From CAWUKV01 sp963923025 (lineage in GTDB: Bacteria > Cyanobacteriota > Cyanobacteriia > Phormidesmidales > Phormidesmidaceae): a stretch of 64,000 nt of DNA. Positions 50,033 through 59,185 of this stretch are shown piece after piece. The stretch lies in the NCBI GenBank assembly GCA_963923025.1, contig CAWUKV010000002.1:1-64000 (forward strand). Direction: 5' to 3'. The notes beneath the pieces are model-generated. The model saw only the letters and a program-made list of their open reading frames with translations, did no database searches and was not told where the DNA came from. The translations under genes were made by a program, and so were the position numbers. The stretch's first letter is position 1. Every line of letters begins with the position of its first letter.

Positions 50033-51565
50033 ATGCCCTTCGCCGCCAGCGTTCGTCGCTTTCAAACCCTGGTGATGTCGTTTCATCCCATTGTGATGAT
50101 GGAGACAGTAGAGGAGGAGCGGGTACAGAAGCTGCTGAACAAAGCAACGCTAGACCTGCAGTTGCCGGTCTTCGAGTGGAGCGTGGCCCAAGGGCTAGGT
50201 CGTTTGGATGGTAACCTGCACAATCGCTGGCAGAGCGAATACGCCCCGCCGGGTACGAGTCGTCCAAATATCATTGAGCACACCTCAGAGCCAATGGACG
50301 TGTTGCGACACATTCAAAACATTGGCTATCGAGCAGTGTATTGGCTAAAGGATTTTGAGACCCACTGTGAAGATGCCGCTGTCGCCCGTCTGCTCAGGGA
50401 GGTCGCTCACCAGTTTTCCTTCAACCAGTCCACGCTGGTAATCACCGGAGATCGGGTGTCGTTGCCCCGAGCGGTTGCCCATGAGGCTGTTTCGTTTGAC
50501 GTTCCCCTGCCCGACCGGGACGAGCTGCATGAAGCGATTGCACAGGCTATATTTGCGCTCAAAGGCAAGGCCAAAATCACACTGACGCCGGAGGAGACCC
50601 AGGCGCTGGTGCGGACAACCCAGGGGATGACGCTAAAGCAAGCCAAAAAGGCCGTTGCCTATGCGGCGCTGGAAGACGGGCAGCTCTGTGCGAAAGATAT
50701 TGGCCGGGTGCTAGAGCGTAAAACTCAGCTGATTCACCAAACCAGCCTGCTGGACTATATCCCCCTGGAGCGAAACCATGCTCAGCTGGGCGGCTTTGAC
50801 CGACTGAAGCAATGGCTGGCGCGATCGCGCGTAGGCTTCAGCGAGCAGGCCCGCAAGTTCAACCTGACGCCACCCAAAGGCATTCTGATTGTCGGTATTC
50901 AGGGTTGTGGCAAGTCGCTGGCGGCCAAGACCATTGCCCGTGAGTGGAAAATGCCCCTGTTAAAGCTGGATGCTGGGCAGCTTTATGACAAATATGTGGG
51001 TGAGTCTGAGAAGAACTTTCGACAGGCTGTGTCCCTGGCAGAGAAAATGGCTCCGGCGGTGCTATGGATTGACGAGATTGAAAAGAGTTTGGGGAATAGT
51101 GGTGGGGATGCCGATGGCGGACTAAGTCAGCGACTGTTTGGCTCGTTTCTAACCTGGCTACAGGAGAAGTCCCACGAAGTTTTTGTTGTAGCAACGGCCA
51201 ACAACCTGTCCCAGATTCCGCCAGAGCTGTTGCGAAAGGGACGATTTGATGAAATCTTTTTTGTTGATCTACCTGACGAGACCGACCGACACGTTATTTT
51301 TCAGATTCATCTCATGCGGCACCGGCAGGACCCCCAACGGTTTGACCTGAATGAGTTGGTGGTGGCCTCCTCGGGGTTCAGCGGCGCTGAGATTGAGCAG
51401 GTAATTGTTGCAAGCCTATACCGAGCTATTTACGAGCGGCGTCCTGTGGATACTGCACTGCTCGTAGAGACAATAAAGGAGACGGTACCGCTGTCCGTCT
51501 CCCGTCGAGAAGATATTGAGCACCTCCGCCAGATTGCTCAGGAGCGATTTGTCAGCGTCAAGTAA
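50033..51565 (+). CDS. AAA-family ATPase, Ycf46-like
   Basis: A 510-residue protein. Residues 1-240 are a conserved N-terminal domain found in Ycf46-like proteins. The AAA module has Walker A GIQGCGKS (288-295), Walker B VLWIDEIEKS (about 343-352) and the second region of homology ending in LLRKGRFDEIFFVDLP. Ycf46 is encoded in algal plastids and cyanobacteria and has been linked to CO2 use and photosynthesis regulation. No protease domain is present. It follows the AI-2E family gene on the same strand. Confidence 0.85.
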   Translation: MPFAASVRRFQTLVMSFHPIVMMETVEEERVQKLLNKATLDLQLPVFEWSVAQGLGRLDGNLHNRWQSEYAPPGTSRPNIIEHTSEPMDVLRHIQNIGYRAVYWLKDFETHCEDAAVARLLREVAHQFSFNQSTLVITGDRVSLPRAVAHEAVSFDVPLPDRDELHEAIAQAIFALKGKAKITLTPEETQALVRTTQGMTLKQAKKAVAYAALEDGQLCAKDIGRVLERKTQLIHQTSLLDYIPLERNHAQLGGFDRLKQWLARSRVGFSEQARKFNLTPPKGILIVGIQGCGKSLAAKTIAREWKMPLLKLDAGQLYDKYVGESEKNFRQAVSLAEKMAPAVLWIDEIEKSLGNSGGDADGGLSQRLFGSFLTWLQEKSHEVFVVATANNLSQIPPELLRKGRFDEIFFVDLPDETDRHVIFQIHLMRHRQDPQRFDLNELVVASSGFSGAEIEQVIVASLYRAIYERRPVDTALLVETIKETVPLSVSRREDIEHLRQIAQERFVSVK

Positions 51566-51616
51566 ATCTGGGCGGCTTTCGGTCTTCGAAGGCTATAACC
51601 TGGGCTTGGGTTGATG

Positions 51617-51892
51617 CTAGCCGCCTGCTACAGCTGGGACGATGCTGACTTCGTCGCCGTCCTTTAGTTCAGTTTCTTTGCCGTCTAGGAAGCGAATGTC
51701 TTCGCTGTTGACGTAGAAGTTTACGAAGCGGCGCAGTTCGCCCTTATCGTCGCAAAGGCGGGCTTTGATGCCGGGATAGCTGCTTTCGAGCGAATCGAGC
51801 AGGCCAACGATGTTAGTGCCGTCAATCTCGACGGTGGCCTCGTCGTTGGTGAACTTTTGCAGGGGGGTGGGGATGAGGACTTTGACGGCCAT
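51617..51892 (-). CDS. CysO-like ubiquitin-fold sulfur carrier (MoaD/ThiS family)
   Basis: A 91-residue beta-grasp protein ending in the thiocarboxylate-forming GG (VPAVAGG). The FVNFYVNSEDIRFLDG and DGDEVSIVPAVAGG segments closely resemble mycobacterial CysO, the sulfur carrier for the CysM cysteine-synthesis route, more than MoaD. It lies 115 bases downstream of thrC on the same strand, not beside cysM or mec. It may donate sulfur in cysteine, methionine or homocysteine formation. The family is certain; the pathway is inferred. Confidence 0.82.
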   Translation of the reverse strand: MAVKVLIPTPLQKFTNDEATVEIDGTNIVGLLDSLESSYPGIKARLCDDKGELRRFVNFYVNSEDIRFLDGKETELKDGDEVSIVPAVAGG

Positions 51893-52007
51893 AGGAAAAA
51901 CCTAAAAACGTTTACAAGGGCTGATAAGGAGGGAATTCGAAATTCGGAGTTCGGAAAGGAAATACATTCCGATTTTCGATCCTGAACTCCGGATTTCAAA
52001 AGAGATG

Positions 52008-53321
52008 TTATACCGGGGTCTGCTGCCATTCTAGGTTGTTGAGGGTGTTGGCTCGTTCCCAGGCTCGCTCGAAGCTGTCGAGCTTGGGCTCAATGGTCAG
52101 GGGCTCGCCAATGTAGCCCTGGACAGCTTCCTGAGTTTTGAGGCCGTTACCGGTGATATAGGCCACGGTGGTTTCATCAGGGTTGATTTTGCCTGCTTCT
52201 ACCAGCTTTTTCAGTACGGCAATGGTGGTGCCGCCTGCGGTTTCGGTAAAGATGCCTTCGGTCTCGGCCAGCAGCTTCATGCCTTCAACAATTTCAGGAT
52301 CAGACACGGCTTCGATGTTGCCGTTGGTCTGGTTGGCAATTTCTACGGCGTAGATGCCGTCGGCAGGGTTGCCAATGGCAATGGACTTAGCAATGGTGTT
52401 GGGTTTTACCGGCTTGATGAAGTCGCGGCCTTCTTTGAAGGCTTCGTAGATGGGGGAGCAGCCTTCGGCCTGGGCACCGCTAAAGCGGACAGGCTTGTCT
52501 TCGACCAGGCCGACTTTTACAAACTCGTTGAAGCCTTTGTAGATTTTGCCGTAGAGGGAGCCAGAGGCCAGAGGCGCGACGATGTGGTCGGGCAGCTGCC
52601 AGCCGAGTTGTTCAATGACTTCGTAGCCCAGCGTTTTGGACCCTTCGGAGTAGTAGGGGCGCAGGTTGATGTTGACAAAGCCCCAGCCGTGGGTGTTAGC
52701 CACTTCAGAACAGAGGCGGTTGACCTGGTCGTAATTGCCCTCAACTGCCATCAGTGTGGGGTTGTAGATCAGCGTGCCAAGGACTTTACCGGCTTCCAGG
52801 TCGGCGGGAATGAAGACGCAGCATTCGAGACCGGCATGGGCTGCGATCGCAGCCGTCGAATTGGCCAAATTACCCGTACTTGCGCAGGACACTGTCGAAA
52901 AACCCAGCTCCTGAGCCCGAGTCAGGGCTACAGACACCACCCGGTCCTTGAAGCTCAGGGTCGGCATGTTGACCGCGTCGTTCTTGATGTAAAGCGCTTT
53001 GAGACCCAGGCGCTTAGCCAGACGGTCTGCCTTCAGCAGCGGCGTCATACCGGTACCCACGTCGATGGGGGTGTCGGTCTTGACGGGCAGAAACGCCTTG
53101 TAGCGCCAGATGGAGTTGGGGCCAGCCTCAATGGTTTCACGGGAGACTTGGCTACGAATGGCGTCGTAGTCGTAGTTGACCTCTAGGGGACCAAAGCATT
53201 CTTCACAGACGTGCTTGGCAACCGGCTCGTAGGTGGTGCCGCATTCTTTACAGCGCAGTTCGGTGAAGGTGGCGCTGAGCGAAACGGGGGGCGCGATCGG
53301 CCGGTCAATTGCTTGGGTCAT
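52008..53321 (-). CDS. thrC: Threonine synthase
   Basis: A 437-residue PLP enzyme converting O-phosphohomoserine to threonine. PLP binds Lys125 in TLSFKDRVVS. SCASTGNLANSTAA is the phosphate-binding and substrate loop. An N-terminal zinc-ribbon-like motif (CKECG at 24-28, CEECFG at 39-44) is present as in class I bacterial and archaeal threonine synthases. The start at 53321 is normal. It lies between two sulfur-carrier genes, MoaD upstream and the CysO-like gene downstream, all on the minus strand. Confidence 0.95.
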   Translation of the reverse strand: MTQAIDRPIAPPVSLSATFTELRCKECGTTYEPVAKHVCEECFGPLEVNYDYDAIRSQVSRETIEAGPNSIWRYKAFLPVKTDTPIDVGTGMTPLLKADRLAKRLGLKALYIKNDAVNMPTLSFKDRVVSVALTRAQELGFSTVSCASTGNLANSTAAIAAHAGLECCVFIPADLEAGKVLGTLIYNPTLMAVEGNYDQVNRLCSEVANTHGWGFVNINLRPYYSEGSKTLGYEVIEQLGWQLPDHIVAPLASGSLYGKIYKGFNEFVKVGLVEDKPVRFSGAQAEGCSPIYEAFKEGRDFIKPVKPNTIAKSIAIGNPADGIYAVEIANQTNGNIEAVSDPEIVEGMKLLAETEGIFTETAGGTTIAVLKKLVEAGKINPDETTVAYITGNGLKTQEAVQGYIGEPLTIEPKLDSFERAWERANTLNNLEWQQTPV

Positions 53322-53536
53322 GGGTGTGGCTGCCTCTGTGTCTACGTTTCCATTGCTGTGAATCGAATGCTAGCACGCGCGGAAAAACAGGGTCAAACAT
53401 ACCCGATAAAAATAGTCGGTTATGGTGAAAGCCTTGATTTACAAGCTTTCTATATTTGTCGGTAGCAAAAAGCACGGTTTGGGAGCAAAGATCGAATCAG
53501 AAAAATGATTGGAAAATTTTTAGGGCCATTTCTCCC

Positions 53537-53791
53537 CTAGCCCCCACTGACGGGTGGAATCATCACGATCTCGTCTCCGTCCTGTAAGACGGTCTCGGCC
53601 GGGACGAACTGGAGGTTGACGCCAAAGCGGGTGAGCGAGCGCCACTGCTGGAGTTCGGGGTGTTCAGTGAGCATGCGATCGCACACCTCTCCCACCGTCG
53701 TTCCCTCCGGCAGTGTCCACTGCAGCTCCGGCTGACCGTAGGCCTCCTGGTAGGCGGCAAACAGTTTAATGGTGATGTGGAGAGTGCTCAT
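53537..53791 (-). CDS. moaD: MoaD-like molybdopterin synthase small subunit
   Basis: An 84-residue beta-grasp protein from the ATG at 53789-53791, beginning MSTLHITIKLF; an earlier start would add ten unsupported residues. It ends in PPVSGG, whose terminal Gly-Gly becomes thiocarboxylate and donates sulfur to form the molybdopterin dithiolene. KLFAAYQEAYG and LQDGDEIVMIPPVSGG fit MoaD better than ThiS. The product is needed for the Mo cofactor of NarB. It is 48 bases downstream of the pilin-like gene on the same strand. Confidence 0.83.
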   Translation of the reverse strand: MSTLHITIKLFAAYQEAYGQPELQWTLPEGTTVGEVCDRMLTEHPELQQWRSLTRFGVNLQFVPAETVLQDGDEIVMIPPVSGG

Positions 53792-53839
53792 CGGCTCAGC
53801 TTCTGCAAACGGCTTGAGCAATACGATAGCGCAGGCGGT

Positions 53840-54325
53840 CTAGTGAAACTGAATCGTCCCCGATGCACAGGTTTGCGCGTCGATGGGTGGCTTGAGTGTC
53901 TCGGGGGAGGGTGACATACAAATGATGGTGTCAGTAACAGATGCTTCGGAGGCGGTACCTGGTACCTCAAAAACCCCACTGACAAAGCTTCTTTGACTAA
54001 CCGGATCGGTCGAATAGGCGTATGTGAATGCGGCAGTTTCAGTGACTTCGATTTCGATGTCTGTCGCGACAGTAGAGAGGGTTTTATTTGCGTCCGACCA
54101 ATCTTCGTTAATGCCCAAGTCCTTGATGGCGGTAGCAAATTCTCCCTGTTCTATAAAATGCGCTTGCTGAGCCCTGGCAAACGTACCTGCGTAAGACTGG
54201 CTGGCGTTACCGCAGGCACAGGCCGGCTGGGCAAAAAAGTTTGTCTTTGCCAACAGGCCAGTGCTGGTTACACCAATGAGCCCCAGAACACCAAGCCACA
54301 CATACTTTCTTGCTGTCATTGCCAT
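53840..54325 (-). CDS. Type IV pilin-like G/H family protein
   Basis: A 161-residue protein. One N-terminal hydrophobic helix (about 9-27) precedes an extracytoplasmic domain containing FARAQQAHFIEQGEFATAIKD, the helix and loop found in cyanobacterial pilin-like G/H proteins. The usual prepilin cleavage site (Gly before Phe-Thr-Leu-Glu) is missing, so it is probably not assembled into a pilus. Cysteines at about 36, 38, 140 and 152 may form disulfides. It is not clearly linked to the exporter genes, which lie 95 bases upstream on the same strand. Confidence 0.7.
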   Translation of the reverse strand: MAMTARKYVWLGVLGLIGVTSTGLLAKTNFFAQPACACGNASQSYAGTFARAQQAHFIEQGEFATAIKDLGINEDWSDANKTLSTVATDIEIEVTETAAFTYAYSTDPVSQRSFVSGVFEVPGTASEASVTDTIICMSPSPETLKPPIDAQTCASGTIQFH

Positions 54326-54420
54326 ACTGTTGTTACGTCTAGAGCTATCTACAGGCAGTGTTCCCAGCGTTCCTGGTGATTTCGAGGGGTAATCGGCGAC
54401 CAGCGGTGTTTGCGAACGGG

Positions 54421-55137
54421 CTAGGTCAGGGCAGTAATGTGTCCCAGCTCATCGGGAGACATGTGGCTGTTAAGGACTTCCCCGTCACGGAACCAGACCA
54501 CCCGGTTGGTTAGACGGGCCACCTCTGGCTCGTGGGTGACCATGACAACGGTGATGCCAGACTGATTTAATGCCGCGAAGATGTTCATCACTTCCTGCGT
54601 GGTCTGAGTGTCCAGCGCCCCAGTGGGTTCATCTGCCAAGAGCAGTAGGGGGCGGTTGACAATAGCGCGGGCAATGGCAACCCGCTGCTGCTGCCCACCG
54701 GAAAGCTGGGTGGGCTTGTTATTGAGCCGGTCCCCCAGGCCGACCTGCTGTAGAGCTACCGTGGCGCGTTCGGTGCGCTCACGCGTGGGGACGCCTGCGT
54801 ACACCATCGGTAGGCTGACGTTCTCCAGCGCCGTGAGCTGGGGTAGCAAATGGAACTGCTGGAATACAAAACCGATTTTGCGGTTGCGAATCTCGGCTAG
54901 CTCGTCGTCGCTCAGGTGGGCGACGTTTTGTCCATCGAACAGATATTCCCCGGTGGAGGGGCGATCCAGGCAGCCCACCACGTTCATAGCTGTGGATTTA
55001 CCAGAACCGGACGGTCCCATGATCGAGCAGTATTCACCGGAGTCAATGGTCATATTGACATCCCATAGCGCCCGCACTTCGGTGTTGCCGCTGCCGTAGA
55101 CCTTGGAAATGTGGCGAAATTCGATCAGATGTCCCAT
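54421..55137 (-). CDS. ABC transporter ATP-binding protein (MacB/LolD type)
   Basis: A 238-residue ATPase from the ATG at 55135-55137 (start MGHLIEFRHISK). Walker A is GPSGSGKST, the signature LSGGQQQR, and Walker B LLLLADEPTGALD, whose GALD ending is typical of the MacB/LolD/FtsE group. It powers the FtsX-type permease encoded 42 bases upstream. The set of adaptor, permease and ATPase in this order corresponds to MacAB and to the cyanobacterial DevBCA exporters. Confidence 0.93.
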   Translation of the reverse strand: MGHLIEFRHISKVYGSGNTEVRALWDVNMTIDSGEYCSIMGPSGSGKSTAMNVVGCLDRPSTGEYLFDGQNVAHLSDDELAEIRNRKIGFVFQQFHLLPQLTALENVSLPMVYAGVPTRERTERATVALQQVGLGDRLNNKPTQLSGGQQQRVAIARAIVNRPLLLLADEPTGALDTQTTQEVMNIFAALNQSGITVVMVTHEPEVARLTNRVVWFRDGEVLNSHMSPDELGHITALT

Positions 55138-55179
55138 GGGTTTGGTCGTGGTGTGGCACAACGTGTTGTGTCGTTACGG

Positions 55180-56403
55180 TTATGCGCTTCTGAGGGCGAC
55201 GATGGGGTCGAGCTTGGCGGCTTGGCGGGCGGGGACGACACCAAAGAAGAGACCAATGCCGCCGGAGACGCCGACAGCTAGGGCGATAGCGCTGAACGAG
55301 GCACCGGCTTCGAAGGGGCTGATGGCCGCGATCGCAACAATGCCGCCGACGCCCACCATCGTACCGACCACCCCACCTGCTACCGAGAGGATGATGGCCT
55401 CGATTAAGAACTGCACCAAAATATCCTGCTGGGATGCGCCAATCGCCTTGCGTAGGCCAATTTCTTGAGTACGCTCCCGCACGGATACCAGCATGATGTT
55501 CATAATGCCGATGCCGCCAACGAGTAGGGAAATACTTGCGATCGCGGCCAGCATTAGCGTCAGTGCACCGGTAATCGTATTGGCAATGTCCAGCAGCGTG
55601 TCCTGGCTATTGATGAAAAAGTCGTCGTTGCCGTCCGTGATGCCGTGGCGCAGCCGTAGCAGGTTGGTGATCTGGAATTCTGCAGTTTGCATGCTCTCTT
55701 GGTCGCGGGCCGATACCGAAATAAAAGAGACTTCTATGCCGTAGGGCGAGGTTTGGCCCACAATGCGGCTCGATAATGTCGCAATCGGTACCATGACCGC
55801 GTTGTCGTAGTCGAGGCCCAGGTTAGAGCCTTTTTTCTCTAGTACGCCCACCACATCAAAGGTGACGTTGCTGGCGCGAATCTGTTTGCCCAGGGTGCTC
55901 TCACCTTCAAACAACCGCTCTGCCAGGTCGGCTCCCATAACGGCGACCCGCGCCCGCCGCTGCTGGTCTAACTCGGTGAGAAAGCGCCCCTGGTCGAGTT
56001 CGAAGCTGCGGACGGTCAGAAAGTCTTCGTTGGTGCCCACAATGCTGGTGTTGGTGTTGCGGTTCTGGTAGGTCACCAACCCCTGTGTTGTGTTTTCTGC
56101 GGCCACGCCGATGACGGAGGGAACCTGCTCTGCAATGGCCTCGGCGTCAGCTACGACCAAATTTCGAGGAATTTCTAATCCCCCTAACTCTCTCGTTTCC
56201 CGACTGCCAGGGACGATAAACAAGACATTGGGGCCCAAGCTTTCAAGCTGTCCGGCAATGTAGCGCTGTGCGCCTTCGCCCAGGCCCACCATGGCAATGA
56301 CTGACGCGTTGCCAATGATGATGCCCAGCATGGTTAGGCCGCTGCGCAGCTTGTTAGCCGTCAGCGTTTTGGTGGCCATTTTGAGGCTTTCTGTGAAATC
56401 CAT
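55180..56403 (-). CDS. MacB/DevC-type ABC permease (FtsX superfamily)
   Basis: A 407-residue protein with four membrane helices, one near 20-40 and three in the C-terminal 130 residues, framing a periplasmic MacB-core domain (about 50-270). LTMLGIIIGNASVIAMVGLGEGA and the MLVSVRERTQEIGLRKAIGA loop are signatures of MacB permeases working by mechanotransmission rather than by a membrane channel. It exports lipids, peptides or siderophore-like compounds; the substrate is unknown. It follows the adaptor gene by nine bases. Confidence 0.93.
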   Translation of the reverse strand: MDFTESLKMATKTLTANKLRSGLTMLGIIIGNASVIAMVGLGEGAQRYIAGQLESLGPNVLFIVPGSRETRELGGLEIPRNLVVADAEAIAEQVPSVIGVAAENTTQGLVTYQNRNTNTSIVGTNEDFLTVRSFELDQGRFLTELDQQRRARVAVMGADLAERLFEGESTLGKQIRASNVTFDVVGVLEKKGSNLGLDYDNAVMVPIATLSSRIVGQTSPYGIEVSFISVSARDQESMQTAEFQITNLLRLRHGITDGNDDFFINSQDTLLDIANTITGALTLMLAAIASISLLVGGIGIMNIMLVSVRERTQEIGLRKAIGASQQDILVQFLIEAIILSVAGGVVGTMVGVGGIVAIAAISPFEAGASFSAIALAVGVSGGIGLFFGVVPARQAAKLDPIVALRSA

Positions 56404-56412
56404 GGCTACCTC

Positions 56413-57768
56413 CTAACCGTCGTCGCGCCCGAAGCGCAGATTGTCCAGGGTTTGCCCTGGGGGCAAGTCAACAAATACACGATCGCCATTTTCGATGCCT
56501 TCAAGGATCTGAATCTGTTCGCCTACCTGAGGGCCCAGCGTGACCGGACGAAACTGAATGCGACGTTCTTCGCCCGGTACTAGCACGCCGGTTTCACCGC
56601 CTTGGGTGACAATCGCTACGGCAGGGACAACCAAAGCATCGTCCAGACGATTCCCTAGAAACGCCACATCCACATTCATGTTGGAGCGGAGTTCTTCGAG
56701 CCCCCCCAGTAAGCGGACGCGGACCTGAAACACGGTAACGTTTTGCCGCTCAATGGCCTCTGGCGCAATCAGCCGAACCTCGCCCTCAAAGGTTTGTTCA
56801 GGGAAGGCATCGGCCAAAATCTCAACATCCTGGCCAGGAGAAATTTGGCCGATGTCGGCCTCAGGGACTTCTGCAACAACTTCGAGACCGTCAGCCAGAG
56901 AAACAATAGCCGTGGATGTCGCGGAGGAGACATCTGAAGCAGAGGTGGTGGGGGTAACAAATGCGCCTTCGGTGGCAAACCGTTGGGTGATGGTGCCGCT
57001 AAAGGGGGCTCGGATGACGGTGTCGGCAAGCTGCGTTTCGATAGCCTGGACCTGCCCCTGAGCGCGGGTGACACGGGCTTCGGCTTGGGCGATCTCTTGA
57101 GGGTCTGGGTCATCCACCACGTCATTGACGCGCTCGTTGGCTTCTAGAACTCGGGCTTCAACCTGCTGGAGAGCGGCGCGGGCGCTGCGAATTTCGTTGG
57201 CGGACTGGTCCAGCTCTAGGCGGGAGATAGCTCCCCGGTCATACAGGCTTTGGTCTCGGGTGAAGTTGTTTTCGGCCAAGGTAAGGCGCGATCTCGCCTC
57301 AACCACCTGGGCCTCTACCGCACTCAGATTAGCCTCCGCCTGCGCGACCTGGGGGGCGTCAGTCCCCTGGCGCACGTCAACCAACTGGGCCTGAGCCTCT
57401 GCCAAGCTAGCGCGAGCCTGTACCAGCTGCGCCTCCAGGTCATCGCGATCCATGCGGGCAATCACCTGCCCCTGTTCGACCTGGTCCCCTTGCTCCACCA
57501 GTAGTTCTTGGACGATGCCCCCCACCTGTGGACTCAGGTTGACGGTGCGGAAGGGCTCGACTTCGCCGCTGGCGGTGATGCGCACCGTCAGCTCTGTTGT
57601 TTCGACCGGAACGGTTAGCTCGGCAACGTCAAACCCGTCGCCTCGACTGCGCAGAATTCCCACGGTAATTACGGCTGTGCCCAGCAGGCCCACTGCTGCC
57701 AGGGCTAACAGCCACGGGAGAGGATATTTGACTTTGCCAATGAACGGTAGCTGCATAAGCCGGTACAT
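56413..57768 (-). CDS. HlyD/MacA/DevB-type membrane-fusion adaptor
   Basis: A 451-residue periplasmic adaptor. A transmembrane helix (about 17-37) is followed by a lipoyl domain split around a long Ala/Gln/Glu-rich coiled-coil hairpin (about 105-215, with repeated LAEAQAQL and ALQQVEARV), then beta-barrel and membrane-proximal domains. It bridges the permease to an outer-membrane TolC-like channel, which is not in the window. It is the first gene of the exporter operon. Confidence 0.93.
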   Translation of the reverse strand: MYRLMQLPFIGKVKYPLPWLLALAAVGLLGTAVITVGILRSRGDGFDVAELTVPVETTELTVRITASGEVEPFRTVNLSPQVGGIVQELLVEQGDQVEQGQVIARMDRDDLEAQLVQARASLAEAQAQLVDVRQGTDAPQVAQAEANLSAVEAQVVEARSRLTLAENNFTRDQSLYDRGAISRLELDQSANEIRSARAALQQVEARVLEANERVNDVVDDPDPQEIAQAEARVTRAQGQVQAIETQLADTVIRAPFSGTITQRFATEGAFVTPTTSASDVSSATSTAIVSLADGLEVVAEVPEADIGQISPGQDVEILADAFPEQTFEGEVRLIAPEAIERQNVTVFQVRVRLLGGLEELRSNMNVDVAFLGNRLDDALVVPAVAIVTQGGETGVLVPGEERRIQFRPVTLGPQVGEQIQILEGIENGDRVFVDLPPGQTLDNLRFGRDDG

Positions 57769-57938
57769 GAATCGGTTAACCGACTGGAAAAGATGGTCTG
57801 GTGTTGGTCGATGTTGACAGGTTCTGTCCCTGCCATCTGGGTTGCCCGCATTTCAGCTTAGCGAATTGCCACAGATGCTGCTGCGGGGGACCAACTGTCG
57901 GTAGGCTAGGGAGGCTAAAACGCCATGGAGACGGAGTC

Positions 57939-59018
57939 ATGACAACCCTGGGTGTGGGAATTGTAGGGACCGGGTTTGGTCAAAAGATACATATTCCTGG
58001 TTTTAAGGCCCACCACCGCACTGAGGCGGTGGCGGTCTATCACCGAGATGAAACAACAGCGCAGGCAATCGCGGCTGAGCACCACATTCCCCATGCCTGT
58101 AAGTCGGTTGAGGACTTGGTGGCTTTACCCGATGTTCAGGCGGTAGCGGTGTCTACTCCGCCCTTTTTGCACTACGACATGGCCTGCACCGTGTTAAAAG
58201 CGGGCAAACACTTGCTGTTAGAAAAGCCAACCACTCTAAATGTTCAAGAAGCTAAGGCGCTACAGCAACTTGCCCAGCAGCAGCAGGTTGCCGCTGTGGT
58301 AGATTTCGAATTTCGCTTTGTGCCTGCCTGGCAGCGATTTGCGGAGCTGCTAGCCGATAATTATGTGGGGCAGAAGCGGCTGGTCAAGATTGACTGGCTA
58401 GCCGGAAGTCGGGCCAATCCACAGCGGGGCTGGAACTGGTATGCCCAAAAGGATAAAGGTGGTGGGGCGCTGGGCGCTATTGGGTCGCACCTGTTTGACT
58501 ACATTGCCTGGTTATTTGGCCCTATTGACCGGCTCTCAAGCCAGATGAGTACGTCGATTACAGAACGGCCTGCGCCCGACGGTGCCCTGCGACCGGTTGA
58601 TGCCGATGACACCTGCATGATGCTGATGGTATTGGCGGATGGCACCCCCTGTCAGGCTACGATTAGCTCGGTGGCCTACGCCGCACGGGGGCACTGGATT
58701 GAGGTCTACGGCGATAAAGGGACTTTGGTTCTAGGCAGTAGTAATGCCAAGGATTACGTGCATGGCTTTACCCTTCAGGGTAGCCAGGGCGGGGCTCCGC
58801 TAGCAGCAATAGAGATTCCGGAACGGCTGGTTTTTCCCACTGTCTATGAGGATGGGCGGCTGGCCCCGTTTATTCGTGTTGTGAACCACTGGGTAAACTG
58901 TATCGATAGTGGGCAGGTTACGGCCCCGTCCATTGCTGAAGGGGTCTACTCCCAGCTGTTGATGGATCTCACCCATCGATCCCACCAAGAGCAGCGCTGG
59001 GTCCAGGTTTCCCAGTAG
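57939..59018 (+). CDS. Gfo/Idh/MocA family oxidoreductase
   Basis: A 359-residue NAD(P)-dependent oxidoreductase from the ATG at 57939 (GGAG upstream); reading from 57801 would add 46 cysteine-rich residues of no merit. The Rossmann motif GVGIVGTGFGQKIHIPG starts the protein, and the active-site LLEKPTTLNVQEA (Lys of EKP) is present. The C-terminal domain carries AIGSHLFDYIAW. Members oxidise sugars, inositols or reduce bile pigments; nothing here identifies the substrate. It diverges from the exporter operon. Confidence 0.88.
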   Translation: MTTLGVGIVGTGFGQKIHIPGFKAHHRTEAVAVYHRDETTAQAIAAEHHIPHACKSVEDLVALPDVQAVAVSTPPFLHYDMACTVLKAGKHLLLEKPTTLNVQEAKALQQLAQQQQVAAVVDFEFRFVPAWQRFAELLADNYVGQKRLVKIDWLAGSRANPQRGWNWYAQKDKGGGALGAIGSHLFDYIAWLFGPIDRLSSQMSTSITERPAPDGALRPVDADDTCMMLMVLADGTPCQATISSVAYAARGHWIEVYGDKGTLVLGSSNAKDYVHGFTLQGSQGGAPLAAIEIPERLVFPTVYEDGRLAPFIRVVNHWVNCIDSGQVTAPSIAEGVYSQLLMDLTHRSHQEQRWVQVSQ

Positions 59019-59185
59019 ATCATGCCATTGGGAACAGGGCTCTCTAAACCTTGGCCATGTCCAGAACTGGAGTTTTTCCAGCGGGAAAGCTACAGGTTTC
59101 AACTTGGACGTGGTTTATCGCTGTAGTGTTTTCCACTGTACAAGCGATCAGGATTGTCTAATATTCCCTCGTCTATTCACGCAAG

